From NCBI GenBank assembly GCA_017963165.1, contig JAGCTZ010000032.1, positions 1-16,411 on the forward strand: a stretch of 16,411 bases of DNA, in the 5' to 3' direction. Of the stretch, positions 6,372 through 13,186 are shown piece after piece. The notes under the pieces were generated by a model. It searched no databases and was not told where the DNA came from. It saw only the letters and a program-made list of their open reading frames with translations. How positions within the stretch are numbered: the first letter of the stretch is position 1; each line of letters opens with the position of its first letter. Position numbers and translations under genes: made by a program. Origin of the DNA: Treponema sp. (lineage in GTDB: Bacteria; Spirochaetota; Spirochaetia; Treponematales; Treponemataceae).

Positions 6372-6800
6372 TTACGATGCCATAATCTGAATCTTCTTAG
6401 GCGCAACTACGGCTTTTTTCTTCATGTTGATTGTAAGAATACCGTTCTTGAAGTTTGCGGTAATATCTTCACTGTCGACATCAGAAGGAAGAGCAAATCT
6501 TCGGGTGAACTCGCTGTAGCGTCGTTCCTTAAGAATGTATTTAGGCTTTTTCTTGTCCTTTTTATCTTCCTTGGTTTCCTTTTCTTCAGAGACCTTAGAA
6601 GAAATAGTCAAATTGTCGTGGTCAAGCTCGATGTTTACATCGTTTTCAGTTCTTCCAGGCAATTCCATTTCCAATGTGTAAGCACCTTCATCCTCTGTAA
6701 CATCAACACGAGGCGTACTTACACCCGCACGATACATAACACTAGGAGTGCTATCCAATACATCATTAAAAAGTGAATCAATTAAACTAAGTTCGTTCAT
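6372..6800 (-). CDS. hsp20: Hsp20/alpha-crystallin small heat-shock protein
   Basis: The 142-residue protein is an ATP-independent holdase chaperone that binds unfolding proteins. It carries a short N-terminal arm (ELSLIDSLFNDVL), then the alpha-crystallin domain from about residue 28 (PRVDVTEDEGAYTLEMELPG) to about 125, with the lysine-rich loop KETKEDKKDKKKPKY. The family motif GILTINMKK (A-x-x-x-n-G-v-L type) comes near the C-terminus, followed by the IQI oligomerisation tail. ATG 6800 was chosen because GGAGGT lies six bases upstream (6807-6812 on this strand). A longer frame to 6875 runs through a sigma-54 promoter and has no ribosome-binding site. The promoter at 6841-6856 makes RpoN control likely, which is unusual for this family. 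Confidence 0.93.
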   Translation of the reverse strand: MNELSLIDSLFNDVLDSTPSVMYRAGVSTPRVDVTEDEGAYTLEMELPGRTENDVNIELDHDNLTISSKVSEEKETKEDKKDKKKPKYILKERRYSEFTRRFALPSDVDSEDITANFKNGILTINMKKKAVVAPKKIQIMAS

Positions 6801-6840
6801 AATCTTACCTCCAGAACTAAATCTTTTCACTATAATAATA

Positions 6841-6856
6841 GCAAGTTTCGTGCCAA
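6841..6856 (-). promoter_or_regulatory. Sigma-54 (RpoN) promoter of hsp20
   Basis: On the minus strand the sequence TTGGCACGAAACTTGC has the -24 GG and -12 GC separated by exactly ten bases and fits the consensus YTGGCACG-N4-TTGC at every fixed position. Transcription would start about 12 nt on, leaving a leader of roughly 30 nt that includes the strong Shine-Dalgarno. No clear enhancer-binding palindrome was found between this site and the repeat at 6915. Confidence 0.85.
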
Positions 6857-6914
6857 GTGTTGCTGGTTTGTTCATTTTTGTAGAAAATTATTTGAGAAAA
6901 AGGACCGAAACGGA

Positions 6915-7048
6915 GTGAGAAATGCATAGGTTCTGTATCTGAGGGATTTTGGCGCTTAGCCATCAAAGAAATCCGAGGATTTGCAAAGCAAACCGCAGGA
7001 TTTCTTCCAAAAAATCAGCTCAGCCCGCAGGTTCTATGCATTTCACAC
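6915..7048. repeat. Second copy of the nested palindrome, different arms
   Basis: The outer arms GTGAGAAATGCATAG (6915-6929) and 7034-7048 pair at 14 of 15 positions. Further in, CTGAG pairs with CTCAG and GATTTTGG with CCAAAAAATC. The 37-bp core (6968-7004) is the reverse complement of the core at 6222-6258, with three differences; two of these are compensating changes in one stem pair. A stretch equivalent to CTGCGGGCTGAGCTG also recurs in both copies. It lies upstream of hsp20 on that gene's strand, so it is not obviously a terminator. Confidence 0.8.
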
Positions 7049-7234
7049 GTGAGTGTAGAGCCTTTTTCTCCTTTATGATTTTTTGTGGTGGACTAAAGGG
7101 CTCCAAATCCGGCTCCCGTGGCATCAAGATCGTCTCTTTTTTGCTCATTTGAGCCTTTTTGTAATAACAGTGATGAGTAAAAATGACACACTAAGTAGTG
7201 TAAAAAAGAGACAGTTGCGGATATAAAAAAGTTT
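7049..7234. other. Intergenic stretch without a recognised gene
   Basis: No convincing coding frame was found on either strand. It holds a perfect small palindrome ACACTAAGTAGTGT (near 7188) and two GAGCCTTTTT words, but nothing with a supported function. Confidence 0.4.
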
Positions 7235-7385
7235 ATGAAAAACTGCGGAGTGTGGGTTCTGATTTTGCGGAGCGTTGAACGCGGGAAGTGCAGGGCTGCT
7301 GCAGGCAGGTCTGCACGGTAGAATAATTTCTATTCCGCGTTCTCGGCGGAGCAAAGTCAGGTTCCACGCGGGAGCAGTTTTTCAT
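7235..7385 (-). terminator. 151-bp imperfect palindrome ending the radA operon
   Basis: ATGAAAAACTGC (7235-7246) and GCAGTTTTTCAT (7374-7385) pair perfectly. Inside, GTGTGGGTTCTGATTTTGC on the left resembles the complement of the right arm; then GAACGCGG (7277-7284) pairs with CCGCGTTC (7335-7342). That stem encloses two hairpins, GTGCAG/CTGCAC (7288-7316) and TAGAA/TTCTA (7319-7332). On the minus strand the final arm ends in a T run. It begins 12 bases after the phosphoesterase stop, so a terminator for that operon is likely. Confidence 0.6.
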
Positions 7386-7397
7386 CTTTTAAATATA

Positions 7398-8252
7398 TTA
7401 TTCTCCGCGTACCGATTCTTCTTTTATTGTTCCGTTTACTTCATCAACTGTTATTACAGTCCATCTGTTTTGTTCTGTAATTCCCGGGACGGTCAGTTCA
7501 ATACAGCTGTTAAAATAATTTTTATAAGCCTTGTGAATATGTCCGTTAAGAACAAGCTTTACATTGTTTTTTGCATAAAGGGTTAAAAGCATATCAGCTT
7601 CGTAAGTGTTCTGGAACGTAAAATAGCCCATGTCGTTTAAAGGATTGCTGTAGGCTGGAATATGTGTCATCACAATTTTCGGAGCGGGATCGTTTTCAAA
7701 AAGCTTTTTAATTTTTTTATACTGTTTGCTTCCAAGACTTCCGGATGCAGAATCAATACAATACCAGCTGAAGTTTTTTGTTTTAAATCCATATAAAGAT
7801 TTGTACGGGAAAATCTTTTTGCTGTAGTAGTCCCAGCCGTCGTTGTATAAATCGTGATTTCCCAATACGTTGTAAATTTTGCCAGTGCCAAGAATCTGTT
7901 CAACCTGCTTTGTAAATTCAAGATATTGATTAAATTCTTCTTTAAGACCGTGGTCTGCAATGTCACCAAGACAGATGCAGAATTCCGGTGCAGTTCCATT
8001 TTCCTTTGATTTTTGGAGCCAGTCTAAAAAGGCCTGTTCACGGCGAGTTTCATTCTTTTTGCCAAAATGAATATCAGAAAAAACTGCAACAGTATAAACA
8101 TCGGAAGAAGGGACGGGTGCCTGTGTAAGATCAAGCTCGTAATAGGTTTTTGTTCTGTTGTCGGAATTAGATTCGCGGAAAAATGCATCTTCCGGTCCAT
8201 AGGCACACGAGGTAAAGAGAATACAAATCATAAAAAGAATTACTGTTACCAT
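7398..8252 (-). CDS. Calcineurin-like metallophosphoesterase, predicted lipoprotein
   Basis: The 284-residue protein has a short hydrophobic N-terminus ending in LFTSC, with Cys16 a probable lipid-attachment site under the relaxed spirochaete lipobox; it would then sit on a membrane facing the periplasm. All metal ligands of the calcineurin-like fold are present in order: SDIHFG with D60 and H62, GDIADH with D97, GNHD at 131-134, THIP with H197, and GHIH at 237-240. The substrate is unknown; such proteins act on phosphomono- or diesters, including nucleotides and phospholipid head groups. Its ATG overlaps the end of the upstream barrel gene by seven bases, with GGAG inside that gene, so translation is probably coupled. 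It is the last gene of the radA operon. Confidence 0.85.
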   Translation of the reverse strand: MVTVILFMICILFTSCAYGPEDAFFRESNSDNRTKTYYELDLTQAPVPSSDVYTVAVFSDIHFGKKNETRREQAFLDWLQKSKENGTAPEFCICLGDIADHGLKEEFNQYLEFTKQVEQILGTGKIYNVLGNHDLYNDGWDYYSKKIFPYKSLYGFKTKNFSWYCIDSASGSLGSKQYKKIKKLFENDPAPKIVMTHIPAYSNPLNDMGYFTFQNTYEADMLLTLYAKNNVKLVLNGHIHKAYKNYFNSCIELTVPGITEQNRWTVITVDEVNGTIKEESVRGE

Positions 8253-9007
8253 TTGTAGCTTGCTCCTATGCGGATTTCTGTATCATCGTAATGTGCCGAA
8301 AGCGTAAAGAAATCAATATAACGGATTGCTGCTTCCAAAGTCAGATCAAAATTTTCAAAGGCAGAATATCTGCCGCCAAAAATAAAGGATGGCGCACACA
8401 GAATCATATATCTGAATCTTTCTATAGAGGCAAATTCAAAATAAAGCAAAATATCTTTAGGAAGTGTAAATTCATTGCGAAGCGAAAATGCCATTGTTGC
8501 GTTTACAAGTGACGACAAATCATCACTAAGGGCAAAGACATTTCTGACCTTAAAGAAAAAATCTGCATCAAACTTTAATGAATAAAAATCATTTGGCGTA
8601 AAAATTATAAACAGACTCGGCAAAAAATTATTGCTCAAGCTAAAATCGTGGAGCCAGTCAAGATTATAAACAATTCCAGTGCCAAGAGAGACCTTTGGAT
8701 GTTTAAAGAATTTATAAGAACCGCTTATTGTAAGCTGCGTATCACCTTTTTCGAGCTTTGTTCCAGCCGCCGCCGAAAATCTGTTTCCAAATATATTGTA
8801 ATAAAATGAAGTAGAAACAGGAGAAGGTTCATACCCCTGCATTGTATTAGACCCAAGAACAAATTCTGCATTCTGGTGGAACTTAATTGGAATTTCAGAG
8901 TCTTTATCAGACAATCCCTGAATATAATCATTTTCCTTTGCTGCAAGATGTGTACACAAAAGTGCGGTTGTAATAAAAATCAGAACAAGCTTTTTACAAA
9001 ATTGCAT
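8246..9007 (-). CDS. Predicted outer-membrane beta-barrel protein, unknown function
   Basis: The 253-residue protein begins with a clear Sec signal peptide (KK, then a hydrophobic stretch, likely cut after Ala22-Ala23). The rest alternates aromatic and polar residues in repeated strands (for example TSFYYNIFGNRFSAAAG and LTLEAAIRYIDFFTLSAHY) and ends in Trp, as outer-membrane barrels do. I recognise no named family. ATG 9007 lies three bases after the radA stop, with only a weak ribosome-binding site, so it depends on radA transcription and perhaps translation. The downstream phosphoesterase overlaps it. Both neighbours in this cell-envelope pair are predicted to be exported, suggesting a joint envelope task unrelated to RadA. 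Confidence 0.7.
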   Translation of the reverse strand: MQFCKKLVLIFITTALLCTHLAAKENDYIQGLSDKDSEIPIKFHQNAEFVLGSNTMQGYEPSPVSTSFYYNIFGNRFSAAAGTKLEKGDTQLTISGSYKFFKHPKVSLGTGIVYNLDWLHDFSLSNNFLPSLFIIFTPNDFYSLKFDADFFFKVRNVFALSDDLSSLVNATMAFSLRNEFTLPKDILLYFEFASIERFRYMILCAPSFIFGGRYSAFENFDLTLEAAIRYIDFFTLSAHYDDTEIRIGASYKW

Positions 9008-9010
9008 AAT

Positions 9011-10369
9011 CTATTTGAATAACTCTTTTATAAGTGTTTTTATGTTTTCGGCAGCAATACTGCCTTCTTCTTCCAGAGGAGTGACTACTGTAGAAAATCC
9101 AAGATTCTGCGCAGCCTTTATTCGCTGTTTTGATTTTCTTACAGGTCTTATTTCACCGGCAAGCGTAAGTTCCCCAAAAACAGCAGTATCAGGTTTAAGA
9201 GTAATATCAGTTCGTGCTGAATAAAGTGCGCAGGCTAGGGCAGCATCTATAGAACTTTCGGTAAGACGAACTCCGCCACCAACATTTACATAAATATCCT
9301 GATCACTAAATTTAAGACCGCAGCGTTTTTCTATAACAGCAGCAATTCTTGCAACCCGACCAGAATCAATCTTTTCGCTGTAAACACGGCTTACACTTGC
9401 TTTTGCCGGAACAGTAAGCGCCTGAATTTCTACAAGGAAAACTCTTGTGCCTTCAAAAACCGGCGTACAAGCAACACCGGCCGGCTGAGTCGCACCTCTT
9501 TTTATAATAAAAAGCGAAGTAGGATCCTGAACAGGAAAAAGTCCTTTTTCTGTCATTGTAAAAATGCCAAGCTCGTCTACAGAACCAAAACGGTTTTTTT
9601 GTGCGTGCAAAAAGCGTATATCATCTGTGTTGCGTTCAAAGGAAATTACAGTATCGACCATATGTTCAAGCGACTTTGGACCTGCAATAGTTCCTTCTTT
9701 TGTAACATGAGCCGTCATTATAAGAACAGAATCTCTTTCCTTTACCCAGGCAACAAGCTCGTTGGCACAATATTTAAGTTGATTTACAGTTCCAGGAATA
9801 AGGCCTGCTTCTGCAGAATAAATAGTCTGTATGGAATCAATTACAACAAAAATTGGATTAATGGCATCTAGCGCATCAAGTGTATCTTCGAGTCGCGAAG
9901 TACACAAAACCTGAATACCGGAGCAATCAAGACCAAGCCTGTCTGCTCTATCTTTTATTTGTGCTGCAGACTCTTCGCCACTTACATATAAAACTTTTCC
10001 CTTGTGATTTGGAGCTTGAGCTGCACTTGCCGCTGTCTGAAGCAATAATGTAGATTTTCCGATTCCCGGTTCACCGCCAAGAAGGATGGCAGAACGCTTT
10101 GTTGCGCCTCCGCCAAGCACCCTGTCAAATTCAAGAATGCCTGTAGAAAGCCGTACTGCTTCCATGGCTTTTACAGAAGAAAGTTCTACAGGCTTTTGTT
10201 TCTGTACTTCTTCTGAACCGCGGCCACCGGGAGTAATGTTATTCCTGTCGATGATGATTTCTTCCAAAGAATTCCATTCACCGCATTCAGGACAACGTCC
10301 TAACCATTTTGGTTGAGAATATCCGCAGTTTGAGCACTTATACATTATTGCGCCGTTTTTCTTTGCCAT
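9011..10369 (-). CDS. radA: DNA repair protein RadA
   Basis: At 452 residues this is full length. The N-terminal zinc finger has Cys12, Cys15, Cys26 and Cys29 (CSNCGY, CPECGEW). The RecA-like ATPase has Walker A GGEPGIGKST at 98-107, Walker B VVIDSIQT at 175-182 and the RadA-specific KNRFG motif at 258-262. A Lon-protease-like domain without a catalytic role fills about 290-452. RadA is a hexameric helicase that extends D-loops by branch migration during recombination. It is the first gene of a three-gene minus-strand operon. A -10 box ends only six bases before the ATG and there is no Shine-Dalgarno, so a leaderless mRNA is likely. A Met at residue 9 is an alternative start, but the first ATG gives the usual length before the zinc finger. 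Confidence 0.97.
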   Translation of the reverse strand: MAKKNGAIMYKCSNCGYSQPKWLGRCPECGEWNSLEEIIIDRNNITPGGRGSEEVQKQKPVELSSVKAMEAVRLSTGILEFDRVLGGGATKRSAILLGGEPGIGKSTLLLQTAASAAQAPNHKGKVLYVSGEESAAQIKDRADRLGLDCSGIQVLCTSRLEDTLDALDAINPIFVVIDSIQTIYSAEAGLIPGTVNQLKYCANELVAWVKERDSVLIMTAHVTKEGTIAGPKSLEHMVDTVISFERNTDDIRFLHAQKNRFGSVDELGIFTMTEKGLFPVQDPTSLFIIKRGATQPAGVACTPVFEGTRVFLVEIQALTVPAKASVSRVYSEKIDSGRVARIAAVIEKRCGLKFSDQDIYVNVGGGVRLTESSIDAALACALYSARTDITLKPDTAVFGELTLAGEIRPVRKSKQRIKAAQNLGFSTVVTPLEEEGSIAAENIKTLIKELFK

Positions 10370-10375
10370 AATTTG

Positions 10376-10404
10376 AGTATAATTTACTGTAATTTTTTAT
10401 GGAA
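10376..10404 (-). promoter_or_regulatory. Promoter of the radA operon
   Basis: On the minus strand TTCCAT (10404-10399) and TATACT (10381-10376) are 17 nt apart. The -10 is good and the -35 poor. Transcription would begin at or within a base or two of the radA ATG at 10369. Confidence 0.5.
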
Positions 10405-10443
10405 TACCCCTACATTTTTATGTAAATTTATTTAAAAAAATGC

Positions 10444-10472
10444 TTGCATTTTTTTTTAACTTATGCTATATT
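10444..10472 (+). promoter_or_regulatory. Strong promoter of the candidate small RNA
   Basis: TTGCAT (10444-10449) and TATATT (10467-10472) are separated by exactly 17 nt, and TG-C directly before the -10 makes it an extended -10 as well. It is among the best sigma-70-type promoters in the window, and no open reading frame follows within 250 bases. Confidence 0.7.
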
Positions 10473-10478
10473 ATAGAT

Positions 10479-10575
10479 AGCTTGTAAATAAGCTGATAAA
10501 CTCTCTCCGATGTCCTGATTACAGGACGGCAGGATTCTCTCGGATTTTCCTTGGGAATCCTGTTTTTTTTTTTTT
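10479..10575 (+). ncRNA. Candidate structured small RNA or leader, about 97 nt
   Basis: The predicted transcript starts near 10479 and ends at a T run (10563-10575). It can form AGCTT/AAGCT (10479-10494), then GTCCTG-ATTA-CAGGAC (10512-10527) enclosed by TCCGA (10506-10510) with TCGGA (10540-10544), and finally the terminator CAGGATTC/GAATCCTG. The TCGGA strand lies in the loop of that terminator, so the two could influence each other, as in an attenuator. I recognise no named RNA class; it lacks the conserved loop of SRP RNA and the core of common riboswitches. It is either a free small RNA or a regulatory leader for the flavin reductase gene, which starts 151 bases after the T run. Confidence 0.5.
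10530..10575 (+). terminator. Rho-independent terminator of the small RNA
   Basis: CAGGATTC (10530-10537) pairs perfectly with GAATCCTG (10555-10562), followed by 13 T residues (10563-10575). No plus-strand gene lies upstream of it, so it must serve the short transcript from the promoter at 10444. Confidence 0.8.
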
Positions 10576-10726
10576 AACACCAGTTTTTTTATCACAAATT
10601 ATAGATTACAAATCACATGGCGCAAATCATAAATCACAGTTTGCAGGAAAATGTTCAACATATAACAGAGACTTCATCTTTTCTAACAAACCAAAATCAC
10701 TTATATTTAAAGCAGTGAGGTTTTAA
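10576..10726 (+). other. A/T-rich leader region of the flavin reductase gene
   Basis: No gene is visible. The stretch 10592-10640 repeats AAATCA/AAATTA words in an irregular way. TATATT at 10702-10707 could be a -10 for the following gene, without a clear -35, and GTGAGG at 10715-10720 is its ribosome-binding site. Confidence 0.4.
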
Positions 10727-11284
10727 ATGAAAAAGAATTTCGGAAAACAGACATTTATGTATCCTATGCCGGTACTTATAATTTGCACTTATGATGAAAA
10801 TGGAAATCCCGATGCAATGAATGCCGCCTGGGGTGGAATCCACGATACAAATCAGATTGGAATCTGTCTTGATAAAAGCCATAAAACTACAAAAAATATT
10901 GCAGCCCGTCGTGCTTTTACCGTAAGCATGGCAGATGCGACTCATGTAAAAGAATGCGATTATGTAGGAATTGTAAGCGGTAATACAGAACCAGATAAAA
11001 TCAAAAAGGCAGGCTTTACTGTTTCAAAATCACAGTTTGTTGATGCGCCCGTAATTAATGAACTTCCAATGGTGCTTGAATGCGAGCTTGTTCAGATGAG
11101 TGATGACTGCGATTACATTGTAGGAAATATCATTAATGTTTCGGCTGATGAAGCAATTCTTACAGACGGTAAAATTGATGCTTCAAAGCTTAAGCCAATC
11201 TGTTATGATCCTGTAGCTCATAATTACAATGTGCTTGGCGAAGTTGTAGGAAAAGCTTTTTCTGACGGAAAGGCACTTATTTAA
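10727..11284 (+). CDS. Flavin reductase-like FMN-binding split-barrel protein
   Basis: The 185-residue protein matches the flavin reductase/flavoredoxin family in length and pattern. Features are the opening strand PMPVLIICTYDENGNPDAMN (14-33), AAWGG, the SHKTTKNI segment that contacts the flavin phosphate, FTVSMAD, and the ECDYVGIVSGN stretch. Such proteins bind FMN and either reduce free flavins with NAD(P)H or pass electrons to redox partners; which applies here cannot be told. ATG 10727 has GAGG six bases upstream. It may be controlled by the structured leader ending at 10575. Its stop lies seven bases from the stop of the convergent EAL gene with no terminator between, so the two transcripts probably overlap. 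Confidence 0.85.
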   Translation: MKKNFGKQTFMYPMPVLIICTYDENGNPDAMNAAWGGIHDTNQIGICLDKSHKTTKNIAARRAFTVSMADATHVKECDYVGIVSGNTEPDKIKKAGFTVSKSQFVDAPVINELPMVLECELVQMSDDCDYIVGNIINVSADEAILTDGKIDASKLKPICYDPVAHNYNVLGEVVGKAFSDGKALI

Positions 11285-11291
11285 GCTGAAT

Positions 11292-13091
11292 TTATTTTCC
11301 TAAATATTTTTCTTCGTATTCATTCATTGGAATAGGCTTGCTGTAATAGTAGCCCTGAATTACTTCGCAGCCAAGCTTCCGCAGACGGTCAACCTGAGGA
11401 TTACTTTCGGCACCTTCGGCAAGGCAGATAAAACCAAGCTCCTTTGCAAGCGAAATGATGTGGCGCAGAACTATAATATCTTCTTCTTTTTCTTTTGAGG
11501 TAGAAACATTATCTACAAAGCTTTTATCAATCTTAAGAGTATCCAGCGGCATCTGTGTTAAAAGCGAAAGCGAAGAATAGCCTGTTCCAAAATCATCCAT
11601 AGAAATTTTAAAACCAGCAGCGCGCAATTCTTCAAGAACGCTAATCATGTGATCTGTATTATCATAACCTGCACTTTCGGTAAGTTCAAAATCAATAAGC
11701 TCGTGAGCTACACCGTACGAATCTACAACCTCTGTAAGATGAGAAATTAAATCCTTGTCATATAAACGATTCCGCGAAAGGTTTACAGAAATAGGGTAGA
11801 GCGGTTTCCCTTCTTTTTTCCAGCGGGCAAGAGCGGCGCAGACTTTTTCCAGAACAATGTCATCAATTTTGCCGATTGAACCGTCTTTTTCAAAAAATGG
11901 AATGAATCTTGCTGGAGACAAAAATTCCTTGTTTTTATAATTCCATCGTATAAGTGCTTCGGCCCCTTTTATAACTTCCTTTTGAATGTCAAACTTTGGC
12001 TGAAGGTATACAACAAATTCATCGTTGTTGATTGCCGTTTCAACATAAGCCTTTATATAATTTCCCCAGGAAACATCATTGTGCATTTTATCGGTGTAAA
12101 CAATAATTTCTGTTTTGTTGTGATTTTGCCCCAGCGCCTGTGCCATCTTGCCGGCATCTGCAACACGGTTTCCAAGAAGCATTGCTTTTTGCATTGTAAC
12201 TAAACCGCACCTGTAGAAAATTTTGTAATTTTCATCTTCGTCCAGATGTGACAGCTTTTCAAAGAAACTGTTAAGTTGAGCAATCGTTTCTTCTTCCGGC
12301 ATATCCTTTATCATCATTGCAAAATTGTCGTTATGGCAGCGTGCACTTGCATAAACAAAATCGGCTTCATTCATTGCTTTTGCTACGTTACACAGAACTT
12401 TGTTTGCAGCAATGTGACCATAGACTTCATTTATAACCCTGAATTCCTTGATGTCAAAATGGACAAACGCGTAATCATGAATACCGTGATCCATCGGCAT
12501 TTCAAGAAAAGAAACAAGATGATTCCAGTTGTAGTGATTTGTAATTGTGTCATAAAAAGCAAACTCGTAAAGAGTCTTTTTTTCAAGCTGATCGGGCGAT
12601 TTATTTATAACATACTGTGCCCTGTCGTAATCGATTTGTGCTTCGTAAAGAATTCTGTTTTTCTTGTAATCCTTAAAAACACTGATGATATCTGGAGAAT
12701 TTTTAATGGAAAGATCTGTGTAAATTCTGTGGGCATCATCATCCTTTGCAATCTGATTAAAAAGCTCCTGAACAAATTCTTTGTTTATTTTTATGTCGTC
12801 ATCAATTTCTATTGAATAGAAAAATGTTTCTTCGAGTACAATAGCTTTGAGTGCAGCAGGATATTTTATGCGAGGATCGTCAAATCTGTATTCAATGCCA
12901 ATAACTTCTTTTTGTAATTGATGAAGAAAAAAGATTCCGGGATTATCGTAAGTTCCAAAGGCTGTTGAATATTGAGCAAGAGTTTCCGGAATAATGCCAT
13001 TATAAAACGCATTGATCTGGTCGTCGCTGGCGTCTATGTAGAAGAGGATTCTTTTTGGTTTGTAAAGCTGATTCAGCTTGTTTATAAACAT
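11292..13091 (-). CDS. EAL-domain c-di-GMP phosphodiesterase with degenerate GGDEF
   Basis: The 599-residue protein has no predicted membrane span. Residues 1-175 form an uncharacterised N-terminal region. A GGDEF-like domain lies at about 178-335, but the signature is replaced by CHNDNF near 252-257, so cyclase activity is not expected. The EAL domain (about 345-595) is intact: EALIRW (378-383), NLS (437-439), ELTE (469-472), MDDFGTGYSS (498-507), KIDKSFV (520-526), AEGAE (558-562) and QGYYYSKP (579-586). All metal and catalytic residues are visible, so it should hydrolyse c-di-GMP, and the dead GGDEF may sense GTP. The start at 13091 was chosen because a longer frame to 13166 runs into the arsR operator region. 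A -10 box seven bases upstream suggests a leaderless message. Confidence 0.9.
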   Translation of the reverse strand: MFINKLNQLYKPKRILFYIDASDDQINAFYNGIIPETLAQYSTAFGTYDNPGIFFLHQLQKEVIGIEYRFDDPRIKYPAALKAIVLEETFFYSIEIDDDIKINKEFVQELFNQIAKDDDAHRIYTDLSIKNSPDIISVFKDYKKNRILYEAQIDYDRAQYVINKSPDQLEKKTLYEFAFYDTITNHYNWNHLVSFLEMPMDHGIHDYAFVHFDIKEFRVINEVYGHIAANKVLCNVAKAMNEADFVYASARCHNDNFAMMIKDMPEEETIAQLNSFFEKLSHLDEDENYKIFYRCGLVTMQKAMLLGNRVADAGKMAQALGQNHNKTEIIVYTDKMHNDVSWGNYIKAYVETAINNDEFVVYLQPKFDIQKEVIKGAEALIRWNYKNKEFLSPARFIPFFEKDGSIGKIDDIVLEKVCAALARWKKEGKPLYPISVNLSRNRLYDKDLISHLTEVVDSYGVAHELIDFELTESAGYDNTDHMISVLEELRAAGFKISMDDFGTGYSSLSLLTQMPLDTLKIDKSFVDNVSTSKEKEEDIIVLRHIISLAKELGFICLAEGAESNPQVDRLRKLGCEVIQGYYYSKPIPMNEYEEKYLGK

Positions 13092-13098
13092 ATAGTTA

Positions 13099-13104
13099 AG
13101 GATA
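13099..13104 (-). promoter_or_regulatory. Extended -10 of the EAL gene
   Basis: On the minus strand TG-G-TATCCT ends seven bases before the ATG at 13091. No clear -35 or Shine-Dalgarno is seen. Transcription would begin at or next to the start codon. Confidence 0.45.
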
Positions 13105-13150
13105 CCACAACTTTTGGAATTTTGCCACTTTAGAAAAATTTTAAAAACAC

Positions 13151-13182
13151 TTGAACAATTATTCAATTGAATGTATATTCAA
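13151..13182 (+). promoter_or_regulatory. arsR-type promoter covered by two abutting operators
   Basis: Two 16-bp sites of form TTGAA-N6-TTCAA lie end to end (13151-13166 and 13167-13182), like the inverted repeats bound by SmtB/CadC regulators. The same bases form the promoter: TTGAAC (13151-13156), 17 nt, TATATT (13174-13179). An outer inverted pair ACACTTGAA (13147-13155) and TTCAAGTGT (13178-13186) frames both. Repressor bound here would block RNA polymerase at both -35 and -10. Transcription would start at about 13187, the ATG itself. Confidence 0.8.
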
Positions 13183-13186
13183 GTGT

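Noticed and set aside
6801..6875. 25-residue extension of Hsp20
   Set aside because: It would translate through the sigma-54 promoter and lacks a Shine-Dalgarno, while ATG 6800 has an excellent one.
6949..7152. 67-codon plus-strand frame in the repeat region
   Set aside because: It is mostly encoded by the nested palindrome core and arms, with no start signals.
10479..10575. SRP RNA (4.5S) or a known riboswitch
   Set aside because: The conserved GGAAG-type SRP loop and the cores of common riboswitches are absent.
12276..12815. 179-codon plus-strand frame opposite the EAL gene
   Set aside because: It is a shadow frame with a Cys/Ile/Phe-rich composition and no recognisable motif.
13092..13166. 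25-residue extension of the EAL protein
   Set aside because: It has no ribosome-binding site and covers the promoter and part of the arsR operator.
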